A DNA stretch of 64,000 nucleotides from Periconia sp. R9002 (lineage: Eukaryota; Ascomycota; Dothideomycetes; Pleosporales; Periconiaceae): positions 434,001 through 498,000 of the forward strand of contig JAMAHW010000007.1 in the NCBI GenBank assembly GCA_023627715.1. The letters run 5' to 3'. Below, piece by piece: positions 22,556 through 34,500 of the stretch (positions are counted from its first letter, which is position 1; the number at the start of each line of letters is the position of its first letter). The notes below the pieces were generated by a model. It did no database searches, was not told the origin of the DNA, and saw only the letters and a program-made list of their open reading frames with translations. A program made the position numbers and the translations under genes.

Positions 22556-24225
22556 ATGGCATTAACACACCAACGGTTATCGACCGTATCAACAGGGTCA
22601 TGGAAACACCACAAAGTTGCGCCGGTTTCTAGACGACCAGTCCAAACATTAAGCTACCCAAGAAATTCACGGTCCTATATTGGCTCAATCCATAACATTC
22701 GTGCTTCAGATGGATTGTTCAAGAACGATGAAAACTTTTCACAAGCTACTGATGCACTTGTGTATGAGTTTTCGATGAAAGAACCGTTGAGGGAAAGAAA
22801 GCTTGACGAAACCTCTGGCATGGCATACCTTCAGGTCAGATCCTGTCCTAGTTTGCGATCCCAGATGTAGCTGATGTTATGACAAGGAGATCGCTCAATA
22901 CAACGGATCCATTGATCGAAAGTTGCGCGTCATGTACGTCGAGCGGTGCGAATGAGGGTTGTACTCACTGACACAATAAGCTTTTGTTACCTCCAGCAAG
23001 CACCACATTCTGAACATACTAACTTCAGATGCCGCTCCTCCTTGAGTGCAACATTTGCAAAGCAACTCATGACCGCATTAGATGTTACGCCGCAATTCAG
23101 CGGTGCTTTACTTGGGGAGCCTGATTATGGGGCACCTGGCGACTTTGCCAGTTTTGATGAAATAGGGAGTATTGAGAAGATAGGTGCGTACATTTTAACA
23201 TTCGTTGTTGAAAAAATCCAATGCCCCGACTAAAACCGCGTCAGAATTCTTCTGTCAACAACCTCGCTGGGCTATCCATAAGAAGCTCACGCCATGGTCT
23301 ATTTACATGACGCACTCCTACAAAAGTAAAGTCACTACGTACATTGTTGTTTGCGATGAATACCAAGACGGGCTTGACATCGTGAAAGAGCGACTTTCGG
23401 ATCTCTTGAGCATCGGCTCTCCTGAATGGACGTTACTGAGCGACTCCCTCGATCCTTTTGTTCTTCACTTACTTATAAGTCAAGAAGTATTCCTCGGAGC
23501 GGTACCAGAGATCACGAAATTAAGACATCAGCTGTATGGTGCTCTTGATAGAGTGGATAGATACGCAGCGCAAGATGAGAGTGGTCGTCAAAAGAAAGAG
23601 CTCGAGGATCTGACTATTACGCTGCATATTGTATCACAGGAGTCAGACCGTATGTATGCTAATCTAAGCATGTCCAGCATGATTTTGAAACGAATAATAC
23701 GAGCGCATGATCGATATCGACAAAGCATAATCAATGACGCACGGGAGAAGGACTCAGTCGTCAAGACAGACGATGCGCTCCAATACATGTTTGAGAGCAT
23801 CGAGAGCCAGCAGAGATGGCTCAATAGCTACAAATTACGGAAGGATATTGCGATGAATCTGGTAGGGAATTCTGTCCTAACCATACTCCCACAAACTGAA
23901 ACCATGAAAGGTATTCAATCTAGTCACTCAGCAAGACAGCTCCACCAGTACGACGATTGCTCGCGAGGCGAAGGCCGATGGATCTGCTATGCGAACTATT
24001 GCTACTTTGACCATGCTCTTCTTACCCGGAACCTTTGTGTCATCTGTTTTTAGTACGCCTATACTAGAGGGTGCCCCTTGGCAGTCGTATGTCGCTGTTA
24101 CTTTACCCTTGACCTTTCTTGTTTTTGTAATATGGTGGGTGTGGCAGACATTTGGAACGTGGAGGTATAGGGTGGAGAAGCTCATAAAACGAGCACCCAA
24201 AAACCCAAACCCCGATAGCTGTTAA
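22556..24225 (+). CDS. CorA-like fungal membrane protein, about 486 aa
   Basis: Five exons fit: 22556..22834, 22887..22933, 22981..23183, 23245..23861, 23911..24225; introns of 52, 47, 61 and 49 nt, all GT-AG and in frame. The small second exon gives KLRVI-FCYLQQAPHS, matching the '..RFIF...PHSRA' core of the fungal CorA-like family. Next come EFFCQQPRWAIHKKLTPWS, a helical stretch (MILKRIIRAHDRYRQ, SIESQQRWLNSYKLRKD) and the signature TIAREAKADGSAMRTIATLT. Two membrane helices close the protein (FLPGTFVSSVF; SYVAVTLPLTFLVFVIWWVW), the CorA C-terminal topology. The Gly-Met-Asn selectivity motif of true CorA Mg2+ channels is absent, so ion transport is not assured. The first exon and start codon are the least certain part; another 5' exon is possible. 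Confidence 0.8.
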
Positions 24226-25689
24226 ATTTGAAGCGGAGCAAACGATATGTTTAAGAGCTATCAATATCGATATCTCTTTAGTTACGAGACCTCTGGTGGT
24301 CTCTTTAGGCCCGCAAAGAAGCAGGGTATTGTTGTGATTTGCCGCAAGTTCTTGAATTCTCCGTCCCTATTGCCTCACTTTACAATTTATATCCAAATGT
24401 ATGAATTTCCCGTGTGCAGGAACAGAGAATTGGCCCAATAAGTGAGAACGCTCACACGAGGGAGTACTATATTTGCGGGTGATGGCTCAACGGATTCGTT
24501 CATGCCGGGCGATTAATGTACGGATGATGGTCAACAAATTAATTCAGCGTATCCTACTGACTTTATTCTTCTCACGTTGCGAATCATTCTGCTTTTTCCG
24601 GAATCAAAACCCTGCTTTTGACATGACGATATGCATATACGGGATGTAAGCAGAAGGCATGTACCCTCCTTTTACCCTCAGCCTCGTGGATCACTGAGTT
24701 GATTATCACCGTCTTTCACGTCGATTGTTTCCTGTTGACTCCCAGTTTAACTTGCTGTTTCTTGCTTTGATAAACTCTGCTCTGGTTTGGTATGACTTCC
24801 ACAGAAACCAGCTATTTTTTCTCTTCCGTCTGGGTTACGGATGTGAGCAAGGCTGGACCGGGTTGAGTTCAGGCACCAGGCTGTACCCCCCCTCCATCAA
24901 AGTTTTTAGCCTTTCTCATGTCGCAGGCCTGAGCCCTCGGAGCGCATAGCCTGACTGACGTAGACGTTCGAAAGTTTGGCGCATGATTGATTCAATGATG
25001 AGCGTGGACACTTCTGGCCACCTGATTCATGTCACGTGACTAATCCTTTCACCCATCCAACCTGATCTGTCATTCCCGGCACCGTGCAGCTTGGTTAGAC
25101 TTGAGCTGACAATATTTATTCCGTCGTAGCGGGGTGACCAAGGGGCCCATATATCCCTGGGTTACTCCAAGCGCATGACGAGTGGTGAGGCAAAGTTGAA
25201 GATGACTGACCGTCTTGGGAGTCGATGTAAATAGGCCATAATTTCCCAAGGTTTCAAAACTTAGCTTTGATTGGTTGTGGAGTACAATAGAACTGCATAG
25301 GGTATTCTAACATTCCTGTCGATCAACAACATGAACATTCCATTACGGCAAATAGCGATCTAAATTTCAACTGTATATGCCATTCTTCAAGGTCGTCTGT
25401 GGACCTGTTTTCTTTCACTCGAATCTACTCTGTTTACAATATTCCCTTTACCGGACTCTTCATGAACTGTAACCAAGTTTTCAAGTATCAATACTTGTCT
25501 GGAAGAGACAAATAAACGGGAAATTGAGAAAGTTAATCCAGTTTAAAATGATATTATTGGACTTTAGAGATATCTATCACTATCTAATATTCGAGTCGCC
25601 TATGCTTATGTAATACCACAATGGTCCAATCAATGCTCAATATGACCATTATCATTACTTTCTGTGTCCCTCGTTTATTCCTTCCCCGT
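24226..25689. other. 1.5 kb spacer
   Basis: No gene seen. Contains the palindrome GTCACGTGAC at 25031-25040. Base composition varies (AT-rich from about 25400). It separates the CorA-like gene from the dead oxidase. Confidence 0.5.
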
Positions 25690-26980
25690 CGTCTACGCAT
25701 TCTTCAACAAAAAGCCCCCATTCTGCAACTCCTGAACCACCCTCGCCGGATCGTAGGGATGCCCATGGGGCTGCCTCCCCGCGCGTTGCTGGCTGCGGTC
25801 AGACCGGCGGGGATGGGCTGTAGCGCGAAGGTCTGCGATTGCCTTCTCCTTCCAGACGGCATATACGTCTTTGTAGAGCTGGGCGTCGACGCCGGAGCTG
25901 ACTGCGCGATAGTCGTGGCGCATGGGGTCCGGCGACGATGTAGAGGCTAGGATCTGTGTGAGGGTGTTGACGGTGCCGTTGGTAGGGGGCACTGCGACGG
26001 CAAGAGGGGATGGTAGCTTGTTGAAGGGCGCGAAGACGTTGGCGGGCGGGTTAGTATTTGCGTAGAGGAGCCCGAGGGTGATACTGTCGAGGCCAATGAT
26101 CATGGCGACTGTGGACTTGAGGTCTGCTGAGCCAGTCTTCTACCACTCGGTGAAGGCATCTATGCAAGCGTAGGCATCATCGGGGCTATAGGCGGAGACG
26201 GTGTAGTATATGTCGTGGACGGGGATGGTGTATAAATCATACTTGGTAACGATTCCTCTTGGGTGTTAGTTGTGGAATCATAATCACTATGTACGAGTGA
26301 AATTACCAAAATTGGGGCCGCCGCCCTTGAGAGCCCAGAAGAAGTCTGTGTTTTGCTGTGCGTTCGCGTTGACAATACTACCGTCGGCAAGCACAACCTC
26401 AAAGTTCCTGACATTGTCTGGCAAGGCCGTATTCTCCTGAGAAGTGAAAGAAACCCCCTCCTAGGATAAGACCGCCAACGCCTACGGAGGGAATGCGTCC
26501 GCCAATAACACTCAACTTGTAGAGGTCCAGGAACGCATATACATCTCCCCAGCGCACGCCGGGGCCGACGGTCGCAACCTTCTTGTCAGAGCTGACACTA
26601 ATGTGGTTCAACTTGGAAAGGTCTGTGAGGAGGCCAGGCTCATCAATGGACGATGCACCAGGGTTGGGCGAGTGTCCCCCGCTTCGGACTGAGAACTTGA
26701 TCTTGAAGAACCTGATCGTTTTGAGAGCCAATGCAACGTCGTTGCTGTTCTCGGCTAAGACTATGCAGGTGGGCGATTTCCAGCACGTTTGAGACCTATG
26801 ACAACGTTATGCGTCAGTAACGATCGATAGGTAATAGCGGATTCGTAAACGAACCAGTTTTGGTGGGCCTTTGCTTGGTCAACAGCCTTGGTGTCTACTT
26901 TTGACCTTCCCAGGATAAGCTGCAGCGATTGACAGGCTGTCGCCGTCAAAGCAGAAGCAATCCAGTCTTTGCCCTGCAAA
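25690..26980 (-). pseudogene. FAD-linked oxidase (FAD_binding_4 / berberine-bridge-like), disrupted
   Basis: Homology runs on the minus strand through coding pieces 26973..26855, 26795..26307 and 26255..about 25750, with two normal introns (59 and 51 nt). The FAD-binding core is clear: KIKFSVRSGGHSPNPGASS, then GGRIPSVGVGGLILGGG, FEVVLADGSIVNANA and FWALKGGGPNFG; the His of RSGGH is the usual covalent FAD site. Three lesions break it: a net frame shift at about 26419 (between YGLA and DNVRNFEVV), an in-frame TAG at 26142..26140 in a position reading FTEW-stop-KTGSADLK, and a second shift at about 25830, after which QPIPAGLTAA and GGSPMGIPT appear in another frame. The C-terminal berberine-bridge domain is missing and no clean start exon is found. 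A dead or dying secreted-type oxidase gene. Confidence 0.85.
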
Positions 26981-27334
26981 AAGGAGGCAAACAGTACACC
27001 ACGGTGAGACCATTACCACTTCACGAGTGGATCCAGGGTCTTCCGCGATAAAAGTTTCGCGGCAAGAGCGACCTAAGTGGATGGATACGCGTCTTTACGC
27101 CCGGCCCCAAGTCTGAGCATGACAAATGAGTTCAAATTTTATCATATATGTATATAGGAGGCGTTCAAATATTGGTGCTCGTGAGAATCAGCCGAGACAA
27201 CATCTGAAAGATCTAGCCGCCTAACCTCTCTTCAACGAGTATCTTAGCTCCATCACTAACAACTTCACTAGGTATTCACCGTCATACACTTTCCAATATT
27301 CCCGAATCCTGCGAGAATCCTCATCATTATCACC
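26981..27334. other. Divergent spacer between the dead oxidase and the SDR
   Basis: About 350 bp that would have been the shared promoter of the oxidase (-) and the SDR (+). An ATG-led, signal-like reading on the minus strand near 27012 is out of frame with the oxidase. AT-rich around 27140-27160. Confidence 0.45.
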
Positions 27335-28392
27335 ATGGCTGGCACCATTATCGTTACGGGCGCAAACGGCTCCGCCGCAATCCACGCCGTGTCCTACCTT
27401 CTCGAGCACCACGCAGAGAAACACCTTTTGCTCACCGTCGCAATACGTCCGACTCTGATGTTAACACACAGCAGCTTGAAACTGTGATTGCAGACAATCC
27501 CGCAGCCAAATTTTCCATTCGCGCTCTGGATCTGGCAAGCCTCGACGCCGTGAACGACTTCGCCAAGAGTGTTGCCAGTGAAATCGCCAGCAGCAAAATT
27601 CCTCCACTTGAAAGCATCATCTGCAATGCTTTCTACTGGAATCTCACCAGCGAAAAAGAGACGACAAGCGATGGCTTTGAAAAAACTTTCCAAGTCAACC
27701 ACATTGCGCACTCTAGCCTCGTTCTTCCGCTTTTGAGCAGCTTCTCTCCAAACGGCGGCCGCGTCGTTCTTTTCACTAGCGATGCTCACTGGCCCGGTAA
27801 AAACAGTCTCGAGAAAATCCCACCAGCTATCCCATCGGACTTGGACCAGCTAGCAAAACCACCACCTGCAGATGCAGCCGAGGATCACATGGCGAAAGGC
27901 TTCAACAGGTACGCTGTATCGAAATTGACTGTCCTGATGTGGGCGTATGCCTTGAACAACCATCTCGAGAAAGTATGTCACCTGAACTCATGGTGTTGCT
28001 GCAAGCAAATATTTACTAATCCCTTCCCGAAGGACAAAAAGTTTGCGAAAATCACTGCAATCGCTCTCAATCCGGGCAACCTGAGCGACTCTCGCGCCTT
28101 GAGAGTGAACACCCCCGCTATGCTTCAGATTATGTCAAAGTGGGTTATCCGCCCGATGCGACCACTGCTGCGGTTTGTGGAACCTACCATGCGCACCGCG
28201 AGCGAGGCCGGCACAGATATTGCCATGCTGGCAGTCAACGAGGCATCCCCGGGTGTTCGCGGATTTTTCACCCTGCAAAGAGAGGATACCAGCTCACCCG
28301 ACAGCTTGAAAAGGGACGTGCAAGAGGCCATATGGAAGAAGACGCTGGAGTGGACGGGTGCTGCTAAAGATGGTTTTGACATACCGAGTTGA
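27335..28392 (+). pseudogene. Short-chain dehydrogenase/reductase with a one-base frameshift
   Basis: Rossmann-fold SDR. ATG at 27335 starts MAGTIIVTGANGSAAIHAVS with the dinucleotide-binding TGANGS motif, but after HLLLTV (27437-27439) the frame must change by one base to continue as RNTSDSDVNTQQLE. From 27439 the frame is intact to 28392 with one 60-nt intron (27973..28032, GTATGT...CCGAAG) that splices LEK to DKKFAKITAIALNPGN. Catalytic-site features are present: ICNAFYWN at the NAG position, SSF..GGRVVLFTSDAHW, and RYAVSKL as YxxxK. It resembles the fungal retinol-dehydrogenase-like SDRs. The single missing base may be a real mutation or a sequence error; apart from it the gene looks functional, so 'pseudogene' is provisional. 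Confidence 0.7.
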
Positions 28393-28749
28393 GGAACAAC
28401 GCAGGATTTCAGATAAATCGGCGGACTGTACAAAGTTGAACTGGATCAACTACTTATTTCGTAGCTTTGTTTGGATTTCCCTGCTGTTGTATGTTTCTTT
28501 TATACTTTTTGCTAATGCTAGTTAGATCTTTTTAATATGCTTTTCTTGTAGGTACTTCGACAATGTAAACAGAAAAAATAATGGGGCAACGGGAAAGCTA
28601 TGAATTGGTGTGCACTAGTGTATACTCTAACCGCTCTGTCTCCCCAAAATTCCCTCCTCCCATCTTCGAACACCGCCAAGTACGCTCAAGAACTATTCAA
28701 AGTACTTATTTCTTGCAAAGATGGATCTTTACAGGGAAAAACATGGCAT
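28393..28749. other. Convergent spacer between two SDR genes
   Basis: About 360 bp holding the two 3' ends. AT-rich; no gene, hairpin or repeat seen. Confidence 0.5.
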
Positions 28750-30042
28750 CTAAGGGACAAACCCTTCAGGGAACGCCAAATCCTTCCAGGCAATCTGCTC
28801 CCCGGACCTCCAGAAAGCCCCAGTCACACGACCAATATCGTGGATAGCCAGCTTCACCGACGTCTCCGCGCCTTCATCGGGCGTACTATGGCCCCCTAAA
28901 GAATCGACATGTCAGCGTCAACAGCACCACCACCAAACAGAGAAAAAATAGATAGGACCAAAAGAATAGAGAACACTCACTCCCCCCGTTCAAATCCGTA
29001 TTCACATACCCCGGGCAGCAAGTATTGATAAAAACTTGCTTCCCCTCCTTCTCTGCGCTCCAAGCCAACGCCCTGGTAGCACCAATCAATCCCGCCTTTG
29101 ACACAGCATACTCGCCTCCCTTGGGGAAACCCTTCTCAGCCTCTACACCTGCATCAACCGCGTCTTGGAACTCGCGCATGATCGCCGTGACGTCGTCCTC
29201 GGTCTTGGTGGCAAGGAAGCGCTCACGAAGTGCATCGGAATAGAAGAAGAGGTTGCCAACGGTGCTGGCGACGTTTACGATGCGGCCCTGAGGCTTGAGG
29301 AGCGCGAGGAAAGCGCGGGACGCGGACATGGTGCTGTAGTAGTTTATGGCGAGGGTGGCTTTGGCGACGGCGGCATCTGGGGGGTGGTATTTGATTAGTC
29401 CGTCGTCTTTCTTTTAGAATACAGTTGTGGATTATGGTATAAAGGCTGCCACCTGGAGTCGAGGTTCGGATAAGAATACTCACCATGGTTAACTTCATCA
29501 GCGACACCAGCGTTATTAACCACAAAGTCCAGCACACCCTCGTCTTTCCCATTCCCATGCGCGCCGACAAGGTCCTTCGCGAACCCCTTCAAACTCTCTT
29601 CATCCGTGATATCCAGCTGGTGAAACTTGATTTCGGCAAGACCGCCATCTTCTTTCAAGGCTTTCGCTTCTTTGAGCTTGGGATCATTTTGGATCTCTTT
29701 GAGCGCGGCGAGGCCGCGGGCGGAGTCGCGGGCGGTTAGGTAGATGAGGAGGGGTCCCCCGTTGTTGGTTTGGGAGGCTGGGTATTGGAGGGCGAGTTGG
29801 CGGACTTTGTTGGTCAGGAAGGGGGGTTTGTTAGTTTGAAGTTGCAGTTTTTTAATGATGAGAAGGAGGGTGTACCTGTGGCGAAGCCAATGCCCTGTAT
29901 TTCGTTTTTTATTCAATTAGCTTTTAGTTTTTCTTCTGTTGCTCTAGCTGTGGAGCATGCTTCGAGCCTTTGCACGAGCTGGAAAGGAAAAGAAACTAAC
30001 CTTGTTGGCACCTGTAACGACACCGACGCGATTGTTCGACAT
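28750..30042 (-). CDS. Carbonyl-reductase-like short-chain dehydrogenase, 307 aa
   Basis: Five exons on the minus strand: 30042..30001, 29894..29876, 29804..29484, 29376..28981, 28895..28750. All junctions keep frame; the second exon has only 19 nt and the last exon restores the C-terminus (HSTPDEGAETSVKLAIHDIG, ending GFVP). The protein begins MSNNRVGVVTGANK-GIGFAT, the NADP(H) TGxxxGIG motif. NNAG, then VNVAST, and YAVSKAG (YxxxK) give the catalytic set. The layout and the PxEGA tail match CBR1-type carbonyl reductases, monomeric NADPH enzymes reducing quinones and carbonyls. It converges with the frameshifted SDR but belongs to a different subfamily, so the two are not a recent duplication. 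The true substrate is unknown. Confidence 0.9.
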
Positions 30043-31519
30043 TTTCAAGTGGCAAGAGAATAATTGATACGATGTGGTTTGTTGATTTCGATCTGTTTGC
30101 TGAGTGACGTGAAAGGTCTACAAGGCTTGCGTGGTGTCGAGTAAGTGTGTAACTGCAAAGGAAGAGAAGAGCTTGATCGTTTGTATTGAACAGAGAAGAA
30201 GTAGAAAACCTATCCCTTATATATAAATTTTCTACATATGAAGCACGTGTTATGCACATACACAGTACGTGAATGTCTTACATCACCATGTAAAGTGCAG
30301 GCGGTAGAAAAAAGCTGCAAGTCAGCAAAAAGTGCAACATCTTGCCCGGGATTTCCAAGCTAAATTGCACCAAAACGGATAGCCAAGCCTACTGCGCCGA
30401 ATCGGAGAGACCAAATATGCAAAAGTTAATCCCAAAGTAGGAAACAAACTGGATAGGTTTATTAACTTTTGTGCACAGGACTACCACATCGCCTTAATGA
30501 CTGTTCTCCTATAGGGTTAGCCTACGCAAGTCAGCATCCCCTCAGACGGACACAAAGTGCAACTGTGAACGATCACTAATATTGCATGACAATCGGATAG
30601 ATTGTTGTCTTCCATATCATGCTCATAATGTAGATGCCTATGCCTGAATGGGAGCTGGATTATCTAAAAAAGGATATGCATCCAAACGAAATGCGAATCC
30701 TACGAAGCCACGTGCGTTTCGTGGAAAGGTAGAAGCTGACGCGCTAAGCCTTTTCCCGAAAGGTCCATAGAAAATGCGTACTAAGAACAATAGCAGTACG
30801 ACGACGACAAGATTTGAAGAGCTGAATGAGCGGTGATAACGAAGACGATTATGATGGGCGAGTTTTACGATCGGCCACCGCCGTTGAACTTAACGCCGAA
30901 ACTAACGCATGGTGCCAACGCTGGGTACGAGGGGTCGACATTCGATCAAAGGGAATGGTATGTGTGCATCTCTAGAAGGGGAGGCCACTAACTGCAAGGC
31001 AAAGAACATGTTTCTACCGAATACTCTGGACTAGGGAAGAAAACTATGGAAAGAAGAAAAACGCAAAAGACAACTTCCTCTCTATAAAATCATCGAAGTG
31101 TTTGAACATTTCAAAGCGACTAAGGGAGAGAGAAAAGACCGAGAGAGTAAATATCTGGGCCTGCACTCCCAAATACCATCACCTCCCATCATCCTTCCCT
31201 TCAACGCTTGTCCATGCGAAGCACAATGAACCTCCTCTTCTTTCATTTTTGTTTGTTTAGATTTCCAACGCCTTCAAACTCCACCGTCATCCGACTGCCA
31301 GCCTTGATCTTCCCGTATCTAATCATACTCATACAAATAACTTGGAAACCACCCAAAATGCAAGCAGAGCTACAGGTTTCCCGGTACAGTTCTCATCATT
31401 CCTTAGTTGCGCATACCAGCCCACTGTTGCCTGCCGAAAGAACATGCTCATTGGTAATGGTGAAGAAGAAGACGCCTGCAATGCAAACCGACGAAACCCC
31501 AGACTTTTGTATGGCCTGT
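30043..31519. other. 1.5 kb spacer
   Basis: Upstream region of the carbonyl reductase (-) and 3' region of TOM1 (-). Contains a TATA element and CACGTG at about 30243. An ORF at 31208-31567 overlaps the TOM1 3' end antisense and is not protein-like. No gene seen. Confidence 0.5.
30217..30226 (-). promoter_or_regulatory. TATA element upstream of the carbonyl reductase
   Basis: TTATATATAA, a perfect palindrome, sits 175 bp upstream of the start codon at 30042. Position and sequence fit a TATA box; not otherwise supported. Confidence 0.4.
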
Positions 31520-34500
31520 CTAGGCAAAGCCAAAGTACTCGCCACCCGCTGTCATGGCGGTATATAACGCCTTCTTGAGTGCCTCATAGTCCTCGTATTC
31601 TGGAAGATCGAGCTCTGTGAACGTATTAGTGGGTTATACAAACTGATGTGGGAGTAAGATGACTTACGATTGAAGCACGTGTGACTGCTAGGCAAGCGCT
31701 CCTTGCTACCGTAATCGCGATGAATGTTGAACTTGCTGAAACCATTCATGCCTTCCAGTTCCTTGAATCCATTGAGCGGCACTTTGCTCGTGCCTGTCAC
31801 GAACTGGAGTAGCTTGGCCTGCTCCTCCTTGTCGAAACTGCGAACTGCACGCCAGAACCAATGAATTTGCGGGGAATTTTGCGTGTAGTTGTGGTATTCG
31901 GTGTTCGCCTTCCAGTCTTCAATGTTGATGTCTGGCAGACCTGAGATGAGAAGCTCCAGCTCTTGCTCGCTGAAGATCGAGATTAATTCTGCTGGAATAA
32001 TATCGTGGAAGCCCTTGAGGAAATGCTCCAGCTGTTCTTGTACGGCGCCAGTAAGGCGGTGCTCCGTCACAAGTCGGACATACTCGTGTTTGTTATCTTC
32101 TGTCACGGGAATGTTGCGGCCGTTCTCAATTAGATCGACTACTTCTGTTTCTCCGAAAGCTTCTACTTCTGTCGAGAAGGTCTCAGTGATGATATCCGTG
32201 ATGTCGTTCTCAAGCATCCAGAGAAGTGACTTGTAGTATTCCAGATCCAGAGTCTCCATATCCTTGAGATTGACCGGGCGGCCCAGAATGCGTTTGTACA
32301 CAGCGCGGCTGAAGTGACAGTCGAGGACACGGCCTTCGTAGAGCGCTTTGCCAATGACACGTCCAATGAACTTGAAGAACATAGTATGTTCCGGATTGAC
32401 GCCACTGAGACGATTGGGGTGGAAGGTCGTGCGGTCAGAAGCCACAGGAATGAAGAGAGCATAGTCAGGATTGAACATTTGCCGTGCTATGACTTGGAAC
32501 CACTCTCGTGTGACACCTCCAGCGTCCACACCTTCTTCGCCATGGAAACGAATGCTAAGTTTTCCATACTTCATTTCATCGGCAGTCTTGAAATACAGTG
32601 ACTTGAACGAGTCCAAGAAAACCTGGTCACGGCGAACCGCAAGCTGCAGAGGTTGATGGGTCTGGCGTTCTGCACTACGGGCGTGGATTTTGCGGTTGAA
32701 ATAATTGCGTTTGTTGTCGAACTCAAGGACCTTGGAATTTTTAACCAATAACGAGAAGGTGCCGCTCATCAGCTTAGGATTTTGACGGACAAGATCGTTA
32801 AGGATCTTTCGATGCTCCTCAGTGAAATTGAAGAAGAGGTTTTCCATTCTGCTCTCAGGTGGTGGACTGGAAAGCGCAAACTCCTTGGGCAGCATTTTAG
32901 ATAAAGGAGTATCTTTCAGTGTCGTATTTTTGCACACTACCATCAGGGTCTCGATAAGCGGCAGCAAAGTAGTGGCAATGTTGAGCATATTGCCGCGTTG
33001 GCGAATAACGGTCAAGCATTCTCCAAGCTTGTTCCACAGTGGTGCGAATGCAGAGTCTTCGTACAAGGTGAGAAGAATATCGTCCTTTTGCGATGGCTCC
33101 AATCCCTCGGTTGTCGTCTTGTCTTGCTCTTTCTTGTCACGATTGGGATCGAAAAGATAATCCAATGCTGTGAGCGCCCTCAAAAGCTTCGCTTGGTCGG
33201 AACTGGGAGGCGAGAATTTGGAAAGAGCAATACCTTGCACATCAGTGACCGAAGCAGCATTGGAGACCTGTGCTGTAAGTTCGCTCAGATCCTTCAATGT
33301 CGAGCGGGCCAAGTCTTGAGCGATGCCCAGCAATTCTTTGCCAAAAATCTCCTTGGAGCCTGGTATAGGTGACAGATTGCCAATGACATCTAGCGTCCCT
33401 TGGAATACTTTGCTGTTGCATTCTCGGGCAGCTAGAATCTTAGCTACAAGTCGAAGATTGCTCTCTGGAATGTCAGGAGGGGTAGTTGTACGATGCTTCT
33501 TTTTCTCTTCCTCGGATTTCGGAGCCTCCGATTTGTTGGCACTGCCTTCAGCTGCAGCTGTTGAGACATCTTGAGCGGCGGCAGGATGAGGAGCATCAGC
33601 TGGTGGTGCATTCGTCATTTCTGTATCACCACTTTGTGTAGGCTGCTCCGTGGTGGTAGTATCGCCAGAGGACGCGTCCTCTGCGGCCTTGGCTTCCTCC
33701 TTCTTAGCTTCAGCCTCGGCCTTCTCCTCATTTTTCTTAATCACTGGCAGAGGAGCGGTGATGACTTTCAGTAGCATCGTGAGCTGTTCCATGATAGAAG
33801 AACTCTCGATAATCAATTTACGATCCAAGAGGCTCAGCAATGCATTGATGGGGAATTTGGTAGCCTTGGTCTCCTTTGCTTTTCCTTTGCGATTACCACG
33901 ACCCTTGAAGCCAACACCAGTTTCATGCTCAGAAAGGAAAAATGACCATACTGCGGGGTTCTTTTCCGTGAGTTGAGTCAGCGTATTCAGACACTGCTGA
34001 ACGACCATGAGCGGTGATACATCGGAGTTAATGGAAAGTGCTCCGTTCTTGCGCGACAACTTGGGGGTCTTGTCAAAAGTTTGCTGTTGTACTTGCTTTG
34101 CTCGAAGCGAAAGTTGAGCAAAGCTACGCTCCACAGCGTTAACATCTGCACTGCCATCTTGCAGGATAGAGAGAAGAATGCTGATCACCTCAGCTCGGTT
34201 TTGGCGATTCTCGCAAACATATCGAAGGATTTGCGTTAGACTAGCTTTGGCACTGCCTTGCTGGGGAATAAACATCAGACGTAGTAGGGTCGCCACTCCG
34301 GCTTTATCCAGCATTTGTACACAAGGACGAGCTTTCCTCTTCTGGGCGGGATCTTCTTGAGGAGGACGACCTCTGCTTCGGTGAGTGTAGCCAGGAGGTA
34401 GATAGTCGAACTGATTAAGACGACGGTCTCCTCCCAAAGCACGAGCTTCCGCAGAAATCTCAGGTGGTAGTTGGCGTAGGACTTCCTCGTCTTGGTCCAT

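Noticed and set aside
22939..22980. Shorter intron (35 nt) in the CorA-like gene, with donor after GAGCG
   Set aside because: Too short for a fungal intron and leaves extra residues; donor GTACGT at 22934 gives 47 nt and the conserved core.
24484..24540. A-box-like TGGCTCAACGG, possible tRNA
   Set aside because: No B-box GGTTCRANNCC follows within the expected distance and no cloverleaf can be drawn.
26975..27015. Signal-peptide-like start (MVSPWCTVCLLFA) for the FAD oxidase
   Set aside because: It runs out of frame with the oxidase; TTTTTGCAG at 26974 is better read as an intron acceptor. It could also be one more lesion, which cannot be decided here.
31208..31567. 119-codon + strand frame with a hydrophobic start
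   Set aside because: Overlaps the conserved last exon of TOM1 antisense and has no protein-like pattern beyond the hydrophobic start.
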